In this document: in pieces, positions 25,634 to 34,383 of the stretch
Layout: every line of letters starts with the position of its first letter
Numbering within the stretch: the stretch's first letter is position 1
Source: Desulfobotulus pelophilus
GTDB lineage: Bacteria; Desulfobacterota; Desulfobacteria; Desulfobacterales; ASO4-4
Assembly: GCF_026155325.1 (NCBI RefSeq)
Contig: NZ_JAPFPW010000007.1
Coordinates: forward strand, 98,508 to 162,507
DNA length: 64,000 bases
Direction of reading: 5' to 3'
The notes under the pieces: generated by a model
Told to the model about the DNA's origin: nothing
Database searches by the model: none
Seen by the model: only the letters and a program-made list of their open reading frames with translations
Program-made: the position numbers and the translations under genes

Positions 25634-26173
25634 TTACTGATAGTTAATGGTGATGGTAACGGCTGCATTGTCATAGGTTCCTGGCGTCTGTCCGCTACTC
25701 ACACCCAGAACCCCTCCGACAAAAATTTTATTAGGGCCCGCAGCGGTAGCGGCAAGGGGGGAGGCCGTGGAGTTGATCGCAATATCGTTAATGGTCATGG
25801 TTGCGCCTCCTGTCTCCGTAATGGTAATGGAGGTAGGATAGACAATGCTGATATTGGCTCCCACCGTTGTCGTAACATCGATGCGACCGTTATGCCCGCC
25901 GCTTACCGATGTCCCCGCTGGCGCGGATGGCAATACGGGAGAGGGCAATACGCCTCCGGTCACGACCATGCCAGAGGCATCAATCGTAACGCTTGTAGCT
26001 CCTGTGGTAACAATACTGCCAAAATTTAAGGACTGATCCTCCGTTCCAGCAAGAACGGCAGCCGTAATTTCTGCCTCTGCCGTCATGGTAACAGCGACAG
26101 CCCACGAGTCCTTCACCCACAGAGACAAACAGGATACCAGTGCCAATATACAGACAACGTAGTTTTTTTTCAT
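25634..26173 (-). CDS. DUF4402 pilin-like subunit (first, probably major)
   Basis: 179 residues from the ATG at 26173, preceded by GGGGGGAACA. Signal peptide VCILALVSCLSLWVKDSWA, then a DUF4402 beta domain with SLNFGSIVTTGATSVTIDASG, TTTVGANISIVYPTSITIT and the terminal GTYDNAAVTITINYQ. It is Thr/Ser/Ala/Gly-rich and nearly free of charged residues after the first 30, typical of a major pilin. A gap of 155 bp separates it from the second subunit gene, which would allow different expression levels. An alternative start at 26191 lacks a ribosome site. Confidence 0.8.
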   Translation of the reverse strand: MKKNYVVCILALVSCLSLWVKDSWAVAVTMTAEAEITAAVLAGTEDQSLNFGSIVTTGATSVTIDASGMVVTGGVLPSPVLPSAPAGTSVSGGHNGRIDVTTTVGANISIVYPTSITITETGGATMTINDIAINSTASPLAATAAGPNKIFVGGVLGVSSGQTPGTYDNAAVTITINYQ

Positions 26174-26415
26174 TGTTCCCCCTATTATCACTCAATTTCG
26201 GGAAAAGATCAAAAGAGACCCGCGCAAAAGGAACCCCCTTTTACGGGATGGTGGTTTGTCAAAAGCCAACAAATTCAATGACTGCATTTTCCATACCAGG
26301 CTCACATACCACCTTCATAAACCATATTATCGGACAAAGAGGCTAGCAACTTGATCCGATAATGCATTCCCCCATCAAAAAACTCTTTTTCAAACATATA
26401 GCAAAAGGTTTCCAA

Positions 26416-26952
26416 ATGAAAACAACACCCTCTTCACAACCAGCCCAAACCAACCTCATCCTCACCGGCATGCCCGGAGCAGGCAAAAGCACCCTCGGGG
26501 TTCTTGCCGCCAAAATCCTTGGCATGGATTTTCTGGACACAGACCTTATTATTCAGTCCAATGAAAAAAAGAGGCTTTCTGAAATCATAGAAGAAAATGG
26601 CTTAAACGCATTCAAAGAAATCGAAGCCCGCCATGTGGCAGAACTTACGGTCTCCCACACGGTCATTGCCACAGGCGGCAGCGTCATCTACAGCGAGAAG
26701 GCCATGGAAAATCTTGCCTCTCAGGGCCTGATTCTTCACCTTGCACTTTCCCTGCCAGAGCTTACAAAACGCCTTGGAAATCTCGATGAAAGGGGGGTTG
26801 TCAGGATGCCGGGCCAGAGCCTTGCAGCACTGTTTCATGAGCGCATGCCCCTTTACAGAAAATGGGCAGATGCGGAAATGGCCTGCGACGGCCTTTCCAT
26901 GGATGATCTTCTCTGCCGCATCCGGCAGATTTTTCCTCCTTCACCGTCATGA
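26416..26952 (+). CDS. shikimate kinase-like protein
   Basis: 178 residues of the P-loop shikimate kinase/AroK-like family: Walker A GMPGAGKSTLG, DTD motif FLDTDLII, FKEIEARHVAEL and IATGGSVIY (the Gly-Gly shikimate-binding segment). The lid region contains DERGVVRMPGQSL. These support phosphorylation of shikimate or a similar small substrate. No aromatic-pathway genes are nearby, so it may be a second, specialised copy. The ATG at 26416 follows AAAAGG by 8 nt; a start at 26362 would add a lysine-rich tail. Confidence 0.78.
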   Translation: MKTTPSSQPAQTNLILTGMPGAGKSTLGVLAAKILGMDFLDTDLIIQSNEKKRLSEIIEENGLNAFKEIEARHVAELTVSHTVIATGGSVIYSEKAMENLASQGLILHLALSLPELTKRLGNLDERGVVRMPGQSLAALFHERMPLYRKWADAEMACDGLSMDDLLCRIRQIFPPSPS

Positions 26953-27398
26953 ATGCAGCTTTTATGAATGCAGCTTTTTCTGTCAAAAACAGCAACGCCA
27001 TCGCGGGTTTTAAAAGCTCCTGCCATCGGTGAAACGTCAAAGCCCCGCCTGCTTCCCCTTCATTCCTGCACAGATAAAAAATCCCTGCCCGGAAAGCCTT
27101 TTCGCCTCCCGGACAGGGACTGTCCTGCCGTAGAAATTCAGCACCGGATCAACGGGTATCGGCTACACTGTTCAGCCGTTTTGCGTTGAACCCCATAAAG
27201 CATAGGGACAATATGCTTGCTACAACTTTCCGCCCCTCCTGTCCGGATGGGGATGAGCCGTAACCACAAGGATTATTACTTCCATACGGGTATATGGGAA
27301 CCTGATCTCAGGACTTTTTCAAAGCCCTTTTGCCATCACTCCAGTCCGGCGGAAGGGAGGACGAGAATCTGAGACAGGCACACAACTTACTCCAGCTA
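26953..27398. other. intergenic region between convergent aroK-like and ompA-like genes
   Basis: 446 bp containing one terminator-like hairpin at about 27075-27119. Nothing else could be assigned. Confidence 0.4.
27075..27119 (-). terminator. probable terminator downstream of the OmpA-family gene
   Basis: TCCCTGCCCGG (27082-27092) pairs with CCGGACAGGGA with one mismatch. Read on the minus strand the stem is followed by TTTTTTATC. It lies about 280 bp past the ompA-like stop. Confidence 0.5.
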
Positions 27399-28658
27399 TC
27401 AGGGAATGGGAAGCAGCTCCACCCTGCGGTTCCGGGCTCTGCCTTCTGCCGTATCATTATCGGCAATGGGATGGTCCGGTCCGTGGCCTGTCACTTCAAG
27501 CCTGTCCGCTCCAATACCCTGCCGGACAAAATAGTCTGCCACTGCCTGAGCCCTTGCTGCGGAAAGACGACGATTATAGGCATCCGCTCCACGACTGTCT
27601 GTATATCCGGCCACTTCAATCCGTAAATCCGGGTTCTTCTGCAACACCATCCGAACCTCATCCATGGCTTCATGATACCGGGAATCAATGACATTGCTGG
27701 AGATCCCAAAGGTCAGCCCCTGAATTTCCCAGCAACCCCGCTCATTCACCCTTGCACCCACAGGCGTTCCCGGACAGGCATCCAGATAATCGGGTACTCC
27801 ATCCCCGTCACTGTCAATGGGGCAGCCCCGGATGTCCACAACCACACCCTCAGGGGTATCCGGACATTCATCCAGATAATCGGGTACCCCATCCCCGTCA
27901 CTGTCAATGGGACAACCCTTTTCATCCACAGCAAGCCCTTCGGGGGTTCCGGGGCAGTGATCCCTGTAGTCCGGCACACCATCCCAGTCACTGTCCACAG
28001 GACAGCCCCACTTATCCACGGGAGCTCCCGGAGGCGTGTCCGGACAGCGGTCCAGATGGTCAGGAACGCCATCGCCGTCGGAATCCACAGGCTCCGGCGG
28101 TGTGACCATGGGGACCACGGCTGCCGTGCGGCCAAAGGTCCATGCCACACCGGCATGGGCGGCAAGATTCCAGTCCATCCCATCCGGAGGCAGAATACCG
28201 CGTACATCCATTCGGAAAGCCAGATCTTTTACAATATCCACAAAAAAACCGCCGCCTGCGTTCAGGGCAAAGTCCCGCTCCGCCTTCCCTCCTTCAGGAT
28301 CAGTGGAGAGAATGCCCATACCGGCAGCACCATAAGGGCGAAAAGCCTGATCCGGCCGGAAAAGATACAAGGCATTACCGGATATATGCACCCCTCTTGT
28401 ATCCACATCCGTATGCCTGTGCTCCGTACTCACACTGTGTACCATAAGCTCACCCATCCAGCGGGGTGTAAAGCGATAGCCAAGGCCCACGCCGAGACTC
28501 AAAGCCGTATCCAGATCCTGATCGCTATGAAACTTGTGAACTCCTGCCATGGGGCTGACAACAACTTCTTTTTCAAACCTGTCCGCATACACGGAAACCA
28601 CAAGACCAACCAAGATCAGCAGGCCCGCACACACACCGGAAACAGCACATGTCCGCAT
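27399..28658 (-). CDS. OmpA-family protein with thrombospondin type 3 calcium-binding repeats
   Basis: 419 residues. Signal peptide (GVCAGLLILVGLVVSVYA), an eight-strand beta-barrel-like N-terminal domain (about 28-190), then four type 3 repeats of the form DSDGDGVPDYLDxCPxTP, each with a Cys, between about 195 and 310. A C-terminal OmpA peptidoglycan-binding domain follows, with VAGYTDSRGADAYNRRLSAARAQ and RARNRRVEL. It anchors the outer membrane to the cell wall; the repeats bind Ca2+ and stiffen the linker. It stands alone between the aroK-like and nifA-like genes. Confidence 0.92.
   Translation of the reverse strand: MRTCAVSGVCAGLLILVGLVVSVYADRFEKEVVVSPMAGVHKFHSDQDLDTALSLGVGLGYRFTPRWMGELMVHSVSTEHRHTDVDTRGVHISGNALYLFRPDQAFRPYGAAGMGILSTDPEGGKAERDFALNAGGGFFVDIVKDLAFRMDVRGILPPDGMDWNLAAHAGVAWTFGRTAAVVPMVTPPEPVDSDGDGVPDHLDRCPDTPPGAPVDKWGCPVDSDWDGVPDYRDHCPGTPEGLAVDEKGCPIDSDGDGVPDYLDECPDTPEGVVVDIRGCPIDSDGDGVPDYLDACPGTPVGARVNERGCWEIQGLTFGISSNVIDSRYHEAMDEVRMVLQKNPDLRIEVAGYTDSRGADAYNRRLSAARAQAVADYFVRQGIGADRLEVTGHGPDHPIADNDTAEGRARNRRVELLPIP
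27765..28090. repeat. tandem ~93-bp coding repeats (type 3 repeats of the OmpA-like gene)
   Basis: Four near-identical units contain the pattern TAxTCxGGxACxCCATCxCCGTC on the plus strand. The two units nearest the 3' end of the gene are almost identical, so copy-number change by recombination is possible. Confidence 0.7.
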
Positions 28659-28891
28659 AAAAATCTCCTTCCTGAAATGAAGTAAACAGAAACAACGCGC
28701 ATGTAGAAGAATGATTTTTTAATTTTAAACCCCGTTCAGCCAATAAGCAAGCCGTCATTTTTGAAAAAAATCAATGGAACCATTTCAAAAAACGTTTCCA
28801 AAGCACCGGTAGCATACAATTTTGTTGCTTTTTACCCCTGACTTGTTTACATAGTGCGGTTCAGAATATTTTTTCAATTAAGGAGATTGGT

Positions 28892-30436
28892 ATGCCACCG
28901 GAAGCCCAGCCCCGTATCACAGACAGCATTGCGGATGTCACCCTGCTCTATGAAATATCCAAGGCCCTTGGCGAACATATGGATTTAAAAAAATCCCTTT
29001 ACACCGTCATGGACATCCTTGCCAGACACGGCAACATGCTCCGGGGCACCATCACCCTGCTCAATCCTGTCACCGGTGAAATCCGCATTGAGGTGGCCCA
29101 CGGTCTCAGCAAGGGGGCCATGGCCAAAGGCATTTACAAGCTGGGTGAAGGAGTAACAGGCTCCGTCATCAAAGAAGGCAAACCCATTGCCATTGAACGT
29201 ATATCCCAGGAAGCCACCTTCCTGAACCGCACATCCGTTCGAAAAGGAGATGAAGATTATTCCTTCATCTGCGTACCCATCAAAGAAGGCGACCATGTCA
29301 TGGGAGCTTTAAGCACGGACAGGCCGTATCAGGAAGACTTCAACCTGCAAAGCGGCATGCAGCTCCTCTCTGTTATTGCCACCATGCTGGCTCGACATGT
29401 GAGCAACCTGGAACGGATTCAGATGGAAAAGGAAAGACTGAAGGCGGAAAATCGCAGGCTTCAGGAAGAGCTTGAAAAAAAATACCGCTTCACCAATATT
29501 GTGGGCAACTCCAACAAGATGAGGGAGGTCTATCAGATGATTTCCCAGGTTTCCCGCAGTACGGCAACGGTGCTGATCCGCGGGGAATCCGGCACTGGCA
29601 AAGAACTTGTGGCCAACTCCATTCACTACAACTCCAACCGGGCCAACCAGCCTTTTGTCAAGATCAACTGCGCGGCCCTACCGGAAAATCTCATTGAAAG
29701 TGAGCTTTTCGGTCATGAAAAGGGGTCTTTCACCGGGGCCATCAGCCAGAAAAAGGGCAAATTCGAAATGGCCCATAAAGGAACCATTTTTCTCGACGAA
29801 ATGGGCTCCGTTTCCCCGGATGTGCAGGTCAGGCTGCTGCGGGTTCTGCAGGAAAGGGAGTTTGAACGCGTCGGCGGACACAAAACCATCAAGGTGGATG
29901 TGCGGGTGGTGGCGGCTACCAACAGAAACCTTGAACAGGCCGTGGAAGAAGGCGGGTTCCGGGGCGATCTCTATTATCGCCTCAATGTTTTCCCCATCTA
30001 CATGCCGCCCCTCAGGGAACGGAAAACGGATATCCTCCTTCTGGCGGATCACTTCCTGGAAAAATACGCAAGGGAAAATGAAAAAGACATTAAACGTTTT
30101 TCTACCCCAGCCATTGACATGATGATGGGCTATCACTGGCCGGGCAACGTCCGGGAACTGGAAAACTGCATTGAACGGGCCGTACTTCTCTGTGAAGAAG
30201 GCGTTATCCATACCTATCATCTGCCACCAACCCTGCAGACGGGGGTGGAAACGGGGAGTCTCCCTGCCCATTCTCTGGAAGAAGCCGTGGCCAAGCTGGA
30301 AAAGGATATGCTGGTGGATGCCCTGAAAAACACCCGCGGTAACGTCACCCAGGCTGCGGAACTGCTGCAAACCACCGTGCGTAAATTTTCTTACAAGGCG
30401 AAGGCCTATGATATTGACTACAGGGAATACAGGTAG
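28892..30436 (+). CDS. nifA: NifA-like sigma-54-dependent transcriptional activator
   Basis: 514 residues: a GAF domain (about 18-170), a coiled linker, the AAA+ domain (about 200-440) with Walker A GESGTGKE (231-238), the sigma-54 loop GSFTGA (278-283, Ser in place of the usual Ala), Walker [10 protein letters not shown] and a C-terminal Fis-type helix-turn-helix ([20 protein letters not shown]). Domain order and the C-terminal helix resemble NifA/AnfA activators. AAGGAG precedes the ATG. No nif structural genes lie in the window, but glnA-glnB-amtB-glnD follow on the opposite strand, so it may control nitrogen genes here or elsewhere. Confidence 0.82.
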   Translation: MPPEAQPRITDSIADVTLLYEISKALGEHMDLKKSLYTVMDILARHGNMLRGTITLLNPVTGEIRIEVAHGLSKGAMAKGIYKLGEGVTGSVIKEGKPIAIERISQEATFLNRTSVRKGDEDYSFICVPIKEGDHVMGALSTDRPYQEDFNLQSGMQLLSVIATMLARHVSNLERIQMEKERLKAENRRLQEELEKKYRFTNIVGNSNKMREVYQMISQVSRSTATVLIRGESGTGKELVANSIHYNSNRANQPFVKINCAALPENLIESELFGHEKGSFTGAISQKKGKFEMAHKGTIFLDEMGSVSPDVQVRLLRVLQEREFERVGGHKTIKVDVRVVAATNRNLEQAVEEGGFRGDLYYRLNVFPIYMPPLRERKTDILLLADHFLEKYARENEKDIKRFSTPAIDMMMGYHWPGNVRELENCIERAVLLCEEGVIHTYHLPPTLQTGVETGSLPAHSLEEAVAKLEKDMLVDALKNTRGNVTQAAELLQTTVRKFSYKAKAYDIDYREYR

Positions 30437-30453
30437 GACATACCTTTTCTTGC

Positions 30454-30488
30454 TCTGGTCTGGTCTGGTCTGGTCTGGTCTGGTCTGG
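30454..30488. repeat. pentanucleotide microsatellite, seven TCTGG units
   Basis: Seven perfect tandem TCTGG copies starting 17 bp after the nifA-like stop codon. Such tracts change length by replication slippage. Confidence 0.95.
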
Positions 30489-30611
30489 AGATTGTTGCCG
30501 ACAATCTCTGACAAGACACCCGGACTGTTTGTGAGTAACACTGCCACCGTTTCAGAATCCCGTACTCCAGCATGAAACGGTAAGCGTTTTGATTGTAAGC
30601 GTTGGGCTTAT

Positions 30612-30750
30612 TGCTTGAATGACGGATTGCTCATAAAACCGGCAACTGTCTGAAGCCGGCACAAAAGACAGCGAACCAAAGCGGTCATGGCAATACATCA
30701 GCACAGCCTGCCTGTGCCGATCTCGCACAGAACAAAAAACTCTAAGAATC
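30612..30750. repeat. dispersed intergenic repeat, copy A
   Basis: Begins GCTTGAATGACGGATT and is alignable by eye with 55278-55425: about three quarters of the first 60 bases match, then shared blocks ATGGCAAT/ATGGTAAT, CTGCCTGT and GCACAGxACAAAAA occur in the same order. Neither copy is coding. Confidence 0.55.
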
Positions 30751-30917
30751 CGGCTTTCAAGATTCAACCACATGCGTACTCCAGCAAAAGGCCCGGATTT
30801 TTTAGCTTGAGTGCCGGATTGGGTTACGAAAAAACAGCCCGGCGACTATGGAGCTGCCTGACAGAAACCCTGATCCGGCTTCAAAATACGGAAACAATAT
30901 TGGTAAAATTCGAAAAT

Positions 30918-30946
30918 CAGGGAACCCCGACAATCAGGGTTCCCTG
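30918..30946 (-). terminator. glnA terminator
   Basis: CAGGGAACCC (30918-30927) pairs perfectly with GGGTTCCCTG (30937-30946). On the minus strand the stem is followed by ATTTTCG. It lies about 60 bp past the glnA stop. Confidence 0.65.
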
Positions 30947-31003
30947 GATCGGACCTTCTGTTTTTTATACCAACAGGAGGTCTTTCTGTTTCAGGAACGT
31001 ACC

Positions 31004-32416
31004 TTAGATATCATAGTACAGATGGAATTCATGGGGATGGGGTCTGCGCCGTACCTCTGTCACCTCTTTTTCCATTTTGTACTCAACCCATTTGGAAATC
31101 ACATCTTCTGTAAATACATCCCCTTTCAGAAGGAAGGCATAATCTTCTTTCAGAGCGTTGAGGGCTTCTTCCAGACTTCCCGGCGCACTGGGAATGTTGG
31201 CCAGTTCTTCGGGCGGCAGGTCATAGATGTTTTTATCCATGGGATCGCCCGGCTCCATCTTGTTCTGAATACCGTCAATCATGGCCATCATAATGGCAGA
31301 AAAAGCCAGGTATCCGTTACAGGAAGGATCCGGCGTACGGAACTCAATACGCTTGGCTTTGGGAGAATCCACACCAATGGGAATACGAATGGCTGCGGAA
31401 CGGTTACGACCGGAATAAGCAATATTGATGGGAGCTTCAAAGCCCGGCACCAGACGCTTGTAGGAGTTGGTGGTGGGATTGGTGAAAGCACAGAGGGCAC
31501 GGGCATGCTTCATGATACCACCAATGGCCCAAAGGGCTTCCTGTGAAAGCCCCGCATAAAGATTGCCCGCAAAAAGAGGCTTACCATCTTTCCAGAAGGA
31601 TGCGTGGATATGCATGCCGGAACCATTATCACCGAAGAGGGGCTTGGGCATAAAGGTAACGGTATGTCCGTTTCTGTAGGCCACATTTTTCAGCACATAT
31701 TTAAACCATACCAGCTGATCCCCCATTTCCAGAAGGGGCTTGAAACGCATATCTATTTCCGACTGACCGGCCGTCGCCACCTCGTGGTGCTGGCATTCCA
31801 TGGCAATGCCAATATCTTCCAGTGTCAGCATCATTTCTGAACGCAGATCCTGAAATTTATCCATGGGAGGCAAAGGGAAATAGCCTTCCTTGGACCGGGG
31901 TTTGTAGCCAAGATTGGGCCCTTCATCCTTTCCCGTATTCCAGGTGGCTTCCTTAGAGTCAATGCGGTAGAAGGAAGAATGCTGGGAAGACTCATAGCGA
32001 ATATCATCAAAGATAAAGAACTCCGGCTCAGGACCAATAAAGCAGGTGTCACCTATGCCCGTGGATTTCAGGTAGGCTTCGGCTTTGGCAGCAATATGCC
32101 TGGGGTCCCGGCTGTAGGGCTCTTTGGTAATGGGATCGGCGATATTGCCGATGAGCACAAGGGTGGGGTGCTTAAAAAAAGGATCCATCTTTGCGGTTCT
32201 GGCATCGGGAATCACCAGCATGTCCGAGGCATCAATGGCCTGCCAGCCACGGATGGAAGAACCGTCAAAACCAAAACCGTTTTCAAAGCTCGCTTCGTCC
32301 AGCTCCCCTATGGGAAAGGAACAGTGCTGCCAGGTTCCGGGAAAATCCATAAAACGGATATCAACGATTTTTGCATTGTTTTCCTTGGCAAAGGCCAACA
32401 CGTCACTTGGGGTCAT
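31004..32416 (-). CDS. glnA: type I glutamine synthetase
   Basis: 470 residues, the normal GSI length. It makes glutamine from glutamate, ammonia and ATP in the cytoplasm. Visible motifs are EPEFFIFDD and [15 protein letters not shown] (metal and substrate binding) and [10 protein letters not shown], whose Tyr is the usual adenylylation site of GSI-beta, so control by an adenylyltransferase is likely. The ATG at 32416 follows AAGGAG by 8 nt; the TTG upstream at 32434 is ignored. It is the last gene of the amtB-glnB-glnA series. Confidence 0.96.
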   Translation of the reverse strand: MTPSDVLAFAKENNAKIVDIRFMDFPGTWQHCSFPIGELDEASFENGFGFDGSSIRGWQAIDASDMLVIPDARTAKMDPFFKHPTLVLIGNIADPITKEPYSRDPRHIAAKAEAYLKSTGIGDTCFIGPEPEFFIFDDIRYESSQHSSFYRIDSKEATWNTGKDEGPNLGYKPRSKEGYFPLPPMDKFQDLRSEMMLTLEDIGIAMECQHHEVATAGQSEIDMRFKPLLEMGDQLVWFKYVLKNVAYRNGHTVTFMPKPLFGDNGSGMHIHASFWKDGKPLFAGNLYAGLSQEALWAIGGIMKHARALCAFTNPTTNSYKRLVPGFEAPINIAYSGRNRSAAIRIPIGVDSPKAKRIEFRTPDPSCNGYLAFSAIMMAMIDGIQNKMEPGDPMDKNIYDLPPEELANIPSAPGSLEEALNALKEDYAFLLKGDVFTEDVISKWVEYKMEKEVTEVRRRPHPHEFHLYYDI

Positions 32417-32617
32417 GGTCTGTCTCCTTTTCAACCATCTTCAGGGCATCATGCCCGGGTCGGATAAGGGCTCTTTCGGCCCTGAAACCGGAAAGCATCC
32501 CGCACATTCCGGCATACACTTTTTTCTGATCATCCCCGGAGGATTCCACATCAGAATTCCTCCTTATTCTGCCGCTACCGGTGCCAAGCAGACCCTGCCC
32601 ACAACCAGGGCAGAACT

Positions 32618-32983
<366 letters not shown>

Positions 32984-33002
32984 TTATAAGATGTGGTTTC
33001 TG

Positions 33003-33029
33003 ACCCCTCCCCGGAAAAAGCGGAGGGGA
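33003..33029. terminator. hairpin between amtB and glnB
   Basis: CCCCTCC (33004-33010) pairs with GGAGGGG (33022-33028). No T-run follows on the minus strand, so it may be a partial terminator or processing site rather than a full stop. Confidence 0.4.
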
Positions 33030-33039
33030 CTGGCAGGAA

Positions 33040-34254
33040 TCAGAGTGTATATCCGACCTCGCTGTGCTGGGAGAGGTCCAGACCCTGGCGTTCTTCTTCC
33101 TCGCTGACACGCAGGCCGATAAAACGGTCGATAAGCTTCAGGATAATCAGCGAACCTACCAGAGAAAACGCAATCACCGCAAGGGCATCAATGAGCTGGA
33201 TACCCAGCTGCCCCGGGTTCCCGTAAAAAAGACCATTCGCACCATCAGGATTGATGGCAAGGGAGGCAAAAAGACCCGTTGCCAGCGCCCCCCAGAGCCC
33301 GCCCACCCCATGGATGGCAACCACATCCAAAGCATCGTCATAGCGGAAAAGGGCTTTCATGCGGATGGCCAAACAGCATATCACACCAGCCACAAGACCA
33401 ATAACGATGGCCGCCATGGGGCTGACAAAACCGGCCGCAGGGGTAATGGCCACAAGCCCGGCCACAGCACCCGAGGCAGCTCCCAGAGCAGTGGGCTTCC
33501 CATGGAACTTCCATTCATAAAGCAACCAGGAAAAAGCAGCCGCTCCGGCTGCAATCTGGGTTGTCATGAAAGCGTTTACGGCAATACCGTCTGCAGCAAG
33601 GGCACTGCCCGCATTAAAACCAAACCATCCCAACCACAGGATTCCAGCCCCCATAACAGTCATGGAAACGTTATGGGGCGGCATGGCTTCCCTGCCCCAT
33701 CCCTTGCGGGGACCAATCACAATGGCAGCAGCAAGGGCCGCCACGGCGGAATTGATATGAATAACCGTACCGCCCGCAAAATCAAGGGTTCCATGTTCTC
33801 CTATCCACCCTCCACCCCAGACCCAGTGGCACACGGGGAGATAAATAAATGTTGTCCAGAAAAAGGTAAAAACCAGAAAAGCGGAAAAACGGATGCGCTC
33901 GGCAAAAGCGCCTGTTATGAGAGCCGCCGTAATCACAGCGAACATCAGCTGAAAGGCTACAAAAAGCAGGTGGGGAATGGTATCGGAATAGGGGCCGGGG
34001 TCCGTACCCACACCGTTCAGAAACAGATATTCCAGATTACCGATCATCCCTCCCACATCCGTTCCGAATGCCAGGGTATACCCATAGGTCACCCATATGA
34101 GAGAAACGAGTCCAAGACAGATAAAACTCTGCAATATGGTTGATAAAACATTGCGCGATCGTACAAGCCCCCCGTAGAATAAAGCCAGGCCGGGCGTCAT
34201 GAACATTACAAGGGCTGCTGCCACCAGCATAAAAGCGGTATCTCCGGTATCCAT
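33040..34254 (-). CDS. amtB: ammonium transporter
   Basis: 404 residues with 11 hydrophobic segments. The twin pore histidines are in GTVIHINSAVAAL and DVVAIHGVGGLWGALATG, and the phenylalanine gate region is FYGGLVRSRNVLST. AmtB moves ammonium across the inner membrane and is shut by PII, encoded just downstream. There is no separate signal peptide; the first helix begins at residue 6. AAGGAG lies before the ATG. Confidence 0.96.
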   Translation of the reverse strand: MDTGDTAFMLVAAALVMFMTPGLALFYGGLVRSRNVLSTILQSFICLGLVSLIWVTYGYTLAFGTDVGGMIGNLEYLFLNGVGTDPGPYSDTIPHLLFVAFQLMFAVITAALITGAFAERIRFSAFLVFTFFWTTFIYLPVCHWVWGGGWIGEHGTLDFAGGTVIHINSAVAALAAAIVIGPRKGWGREAMPPHNVSMTVMGAGILWLGWFGFNAGSALAADGIAVNAFMTTQIAAGAAAFSWLLYEWKFHGKPTALGAASGAVAGLVAITPAAGFVSPMAAIVIGLVAGVICCLAIRMKALFRYDDALDVVAIHGVGGLWGALATGLFASLAINPDGANGLFYGNPGQLGIQLIDALAVIAFSLVGSLIILKLIDRFIGLRVSEEEERQGLDLSQHSEVGYTL

Positions 34255-34280
34255 CCGTCCATCTCCTTATAAAGTCGTAG

Positions 34281-34344
34281 AAAGCAGACTTTGTACTGCC
34301 TCATTTTTTATGGCCTGTAAAAAATGAAACCCTCTGAAATCTGC
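34281..34344. promoter_or_regulatory. nested inverted repeats in the amtB leader
   Basis: AAAGCAGA (34281-34288) pairs with TCTGCTTT (34337-34344) and encloses a second stem CATTTTTTA (34302-34310) with TAAAAAATG (34318-34326). The structure sits between glnD and amtB. It may be a leader structure or a weak terminator. Confidence 0.35.
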
Positions 34345-34383
34345 TTTTACAATGTTTGCACTACGATGACCGGAGTGACAGCC

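Larger units (their letters stand above)
30437..31003. other. intergenic region between nifA-like and glnA genes
   Basis: 567 bp with no credible gene. It holds the TCTGG tract, one copy of a dispersed intergenic repeat (30612-30750), a partial repeat of its head (30805-30820) and the glnA terminator. Confidence 0.6.

Noticed and set aside
27760..28090. CRISPR-like regular repeats
   Set aside because: The units are coding, lie in frame in the OmpA-like gene and have no unique spacers.
27672..28685. 337-codon plus-strand frame opposite the OmpA-like gene
   Set aside because: It results from the repeated calcium-binding units read in reverse; no ribosome site.
29678..30547. Minus-strand frame with DQTRPDQTRPDQ repeats near the nifA-like gene
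   Set aside because: The repeats are simply the TCTGG microsatellite read in reverse, and the rest is antisense to nifA.
32417..32617. Possible sigma-54 promoter upstream of glnA
   Set aside because: No TGGCAC-N5-TTGC match was found on the minus strand.
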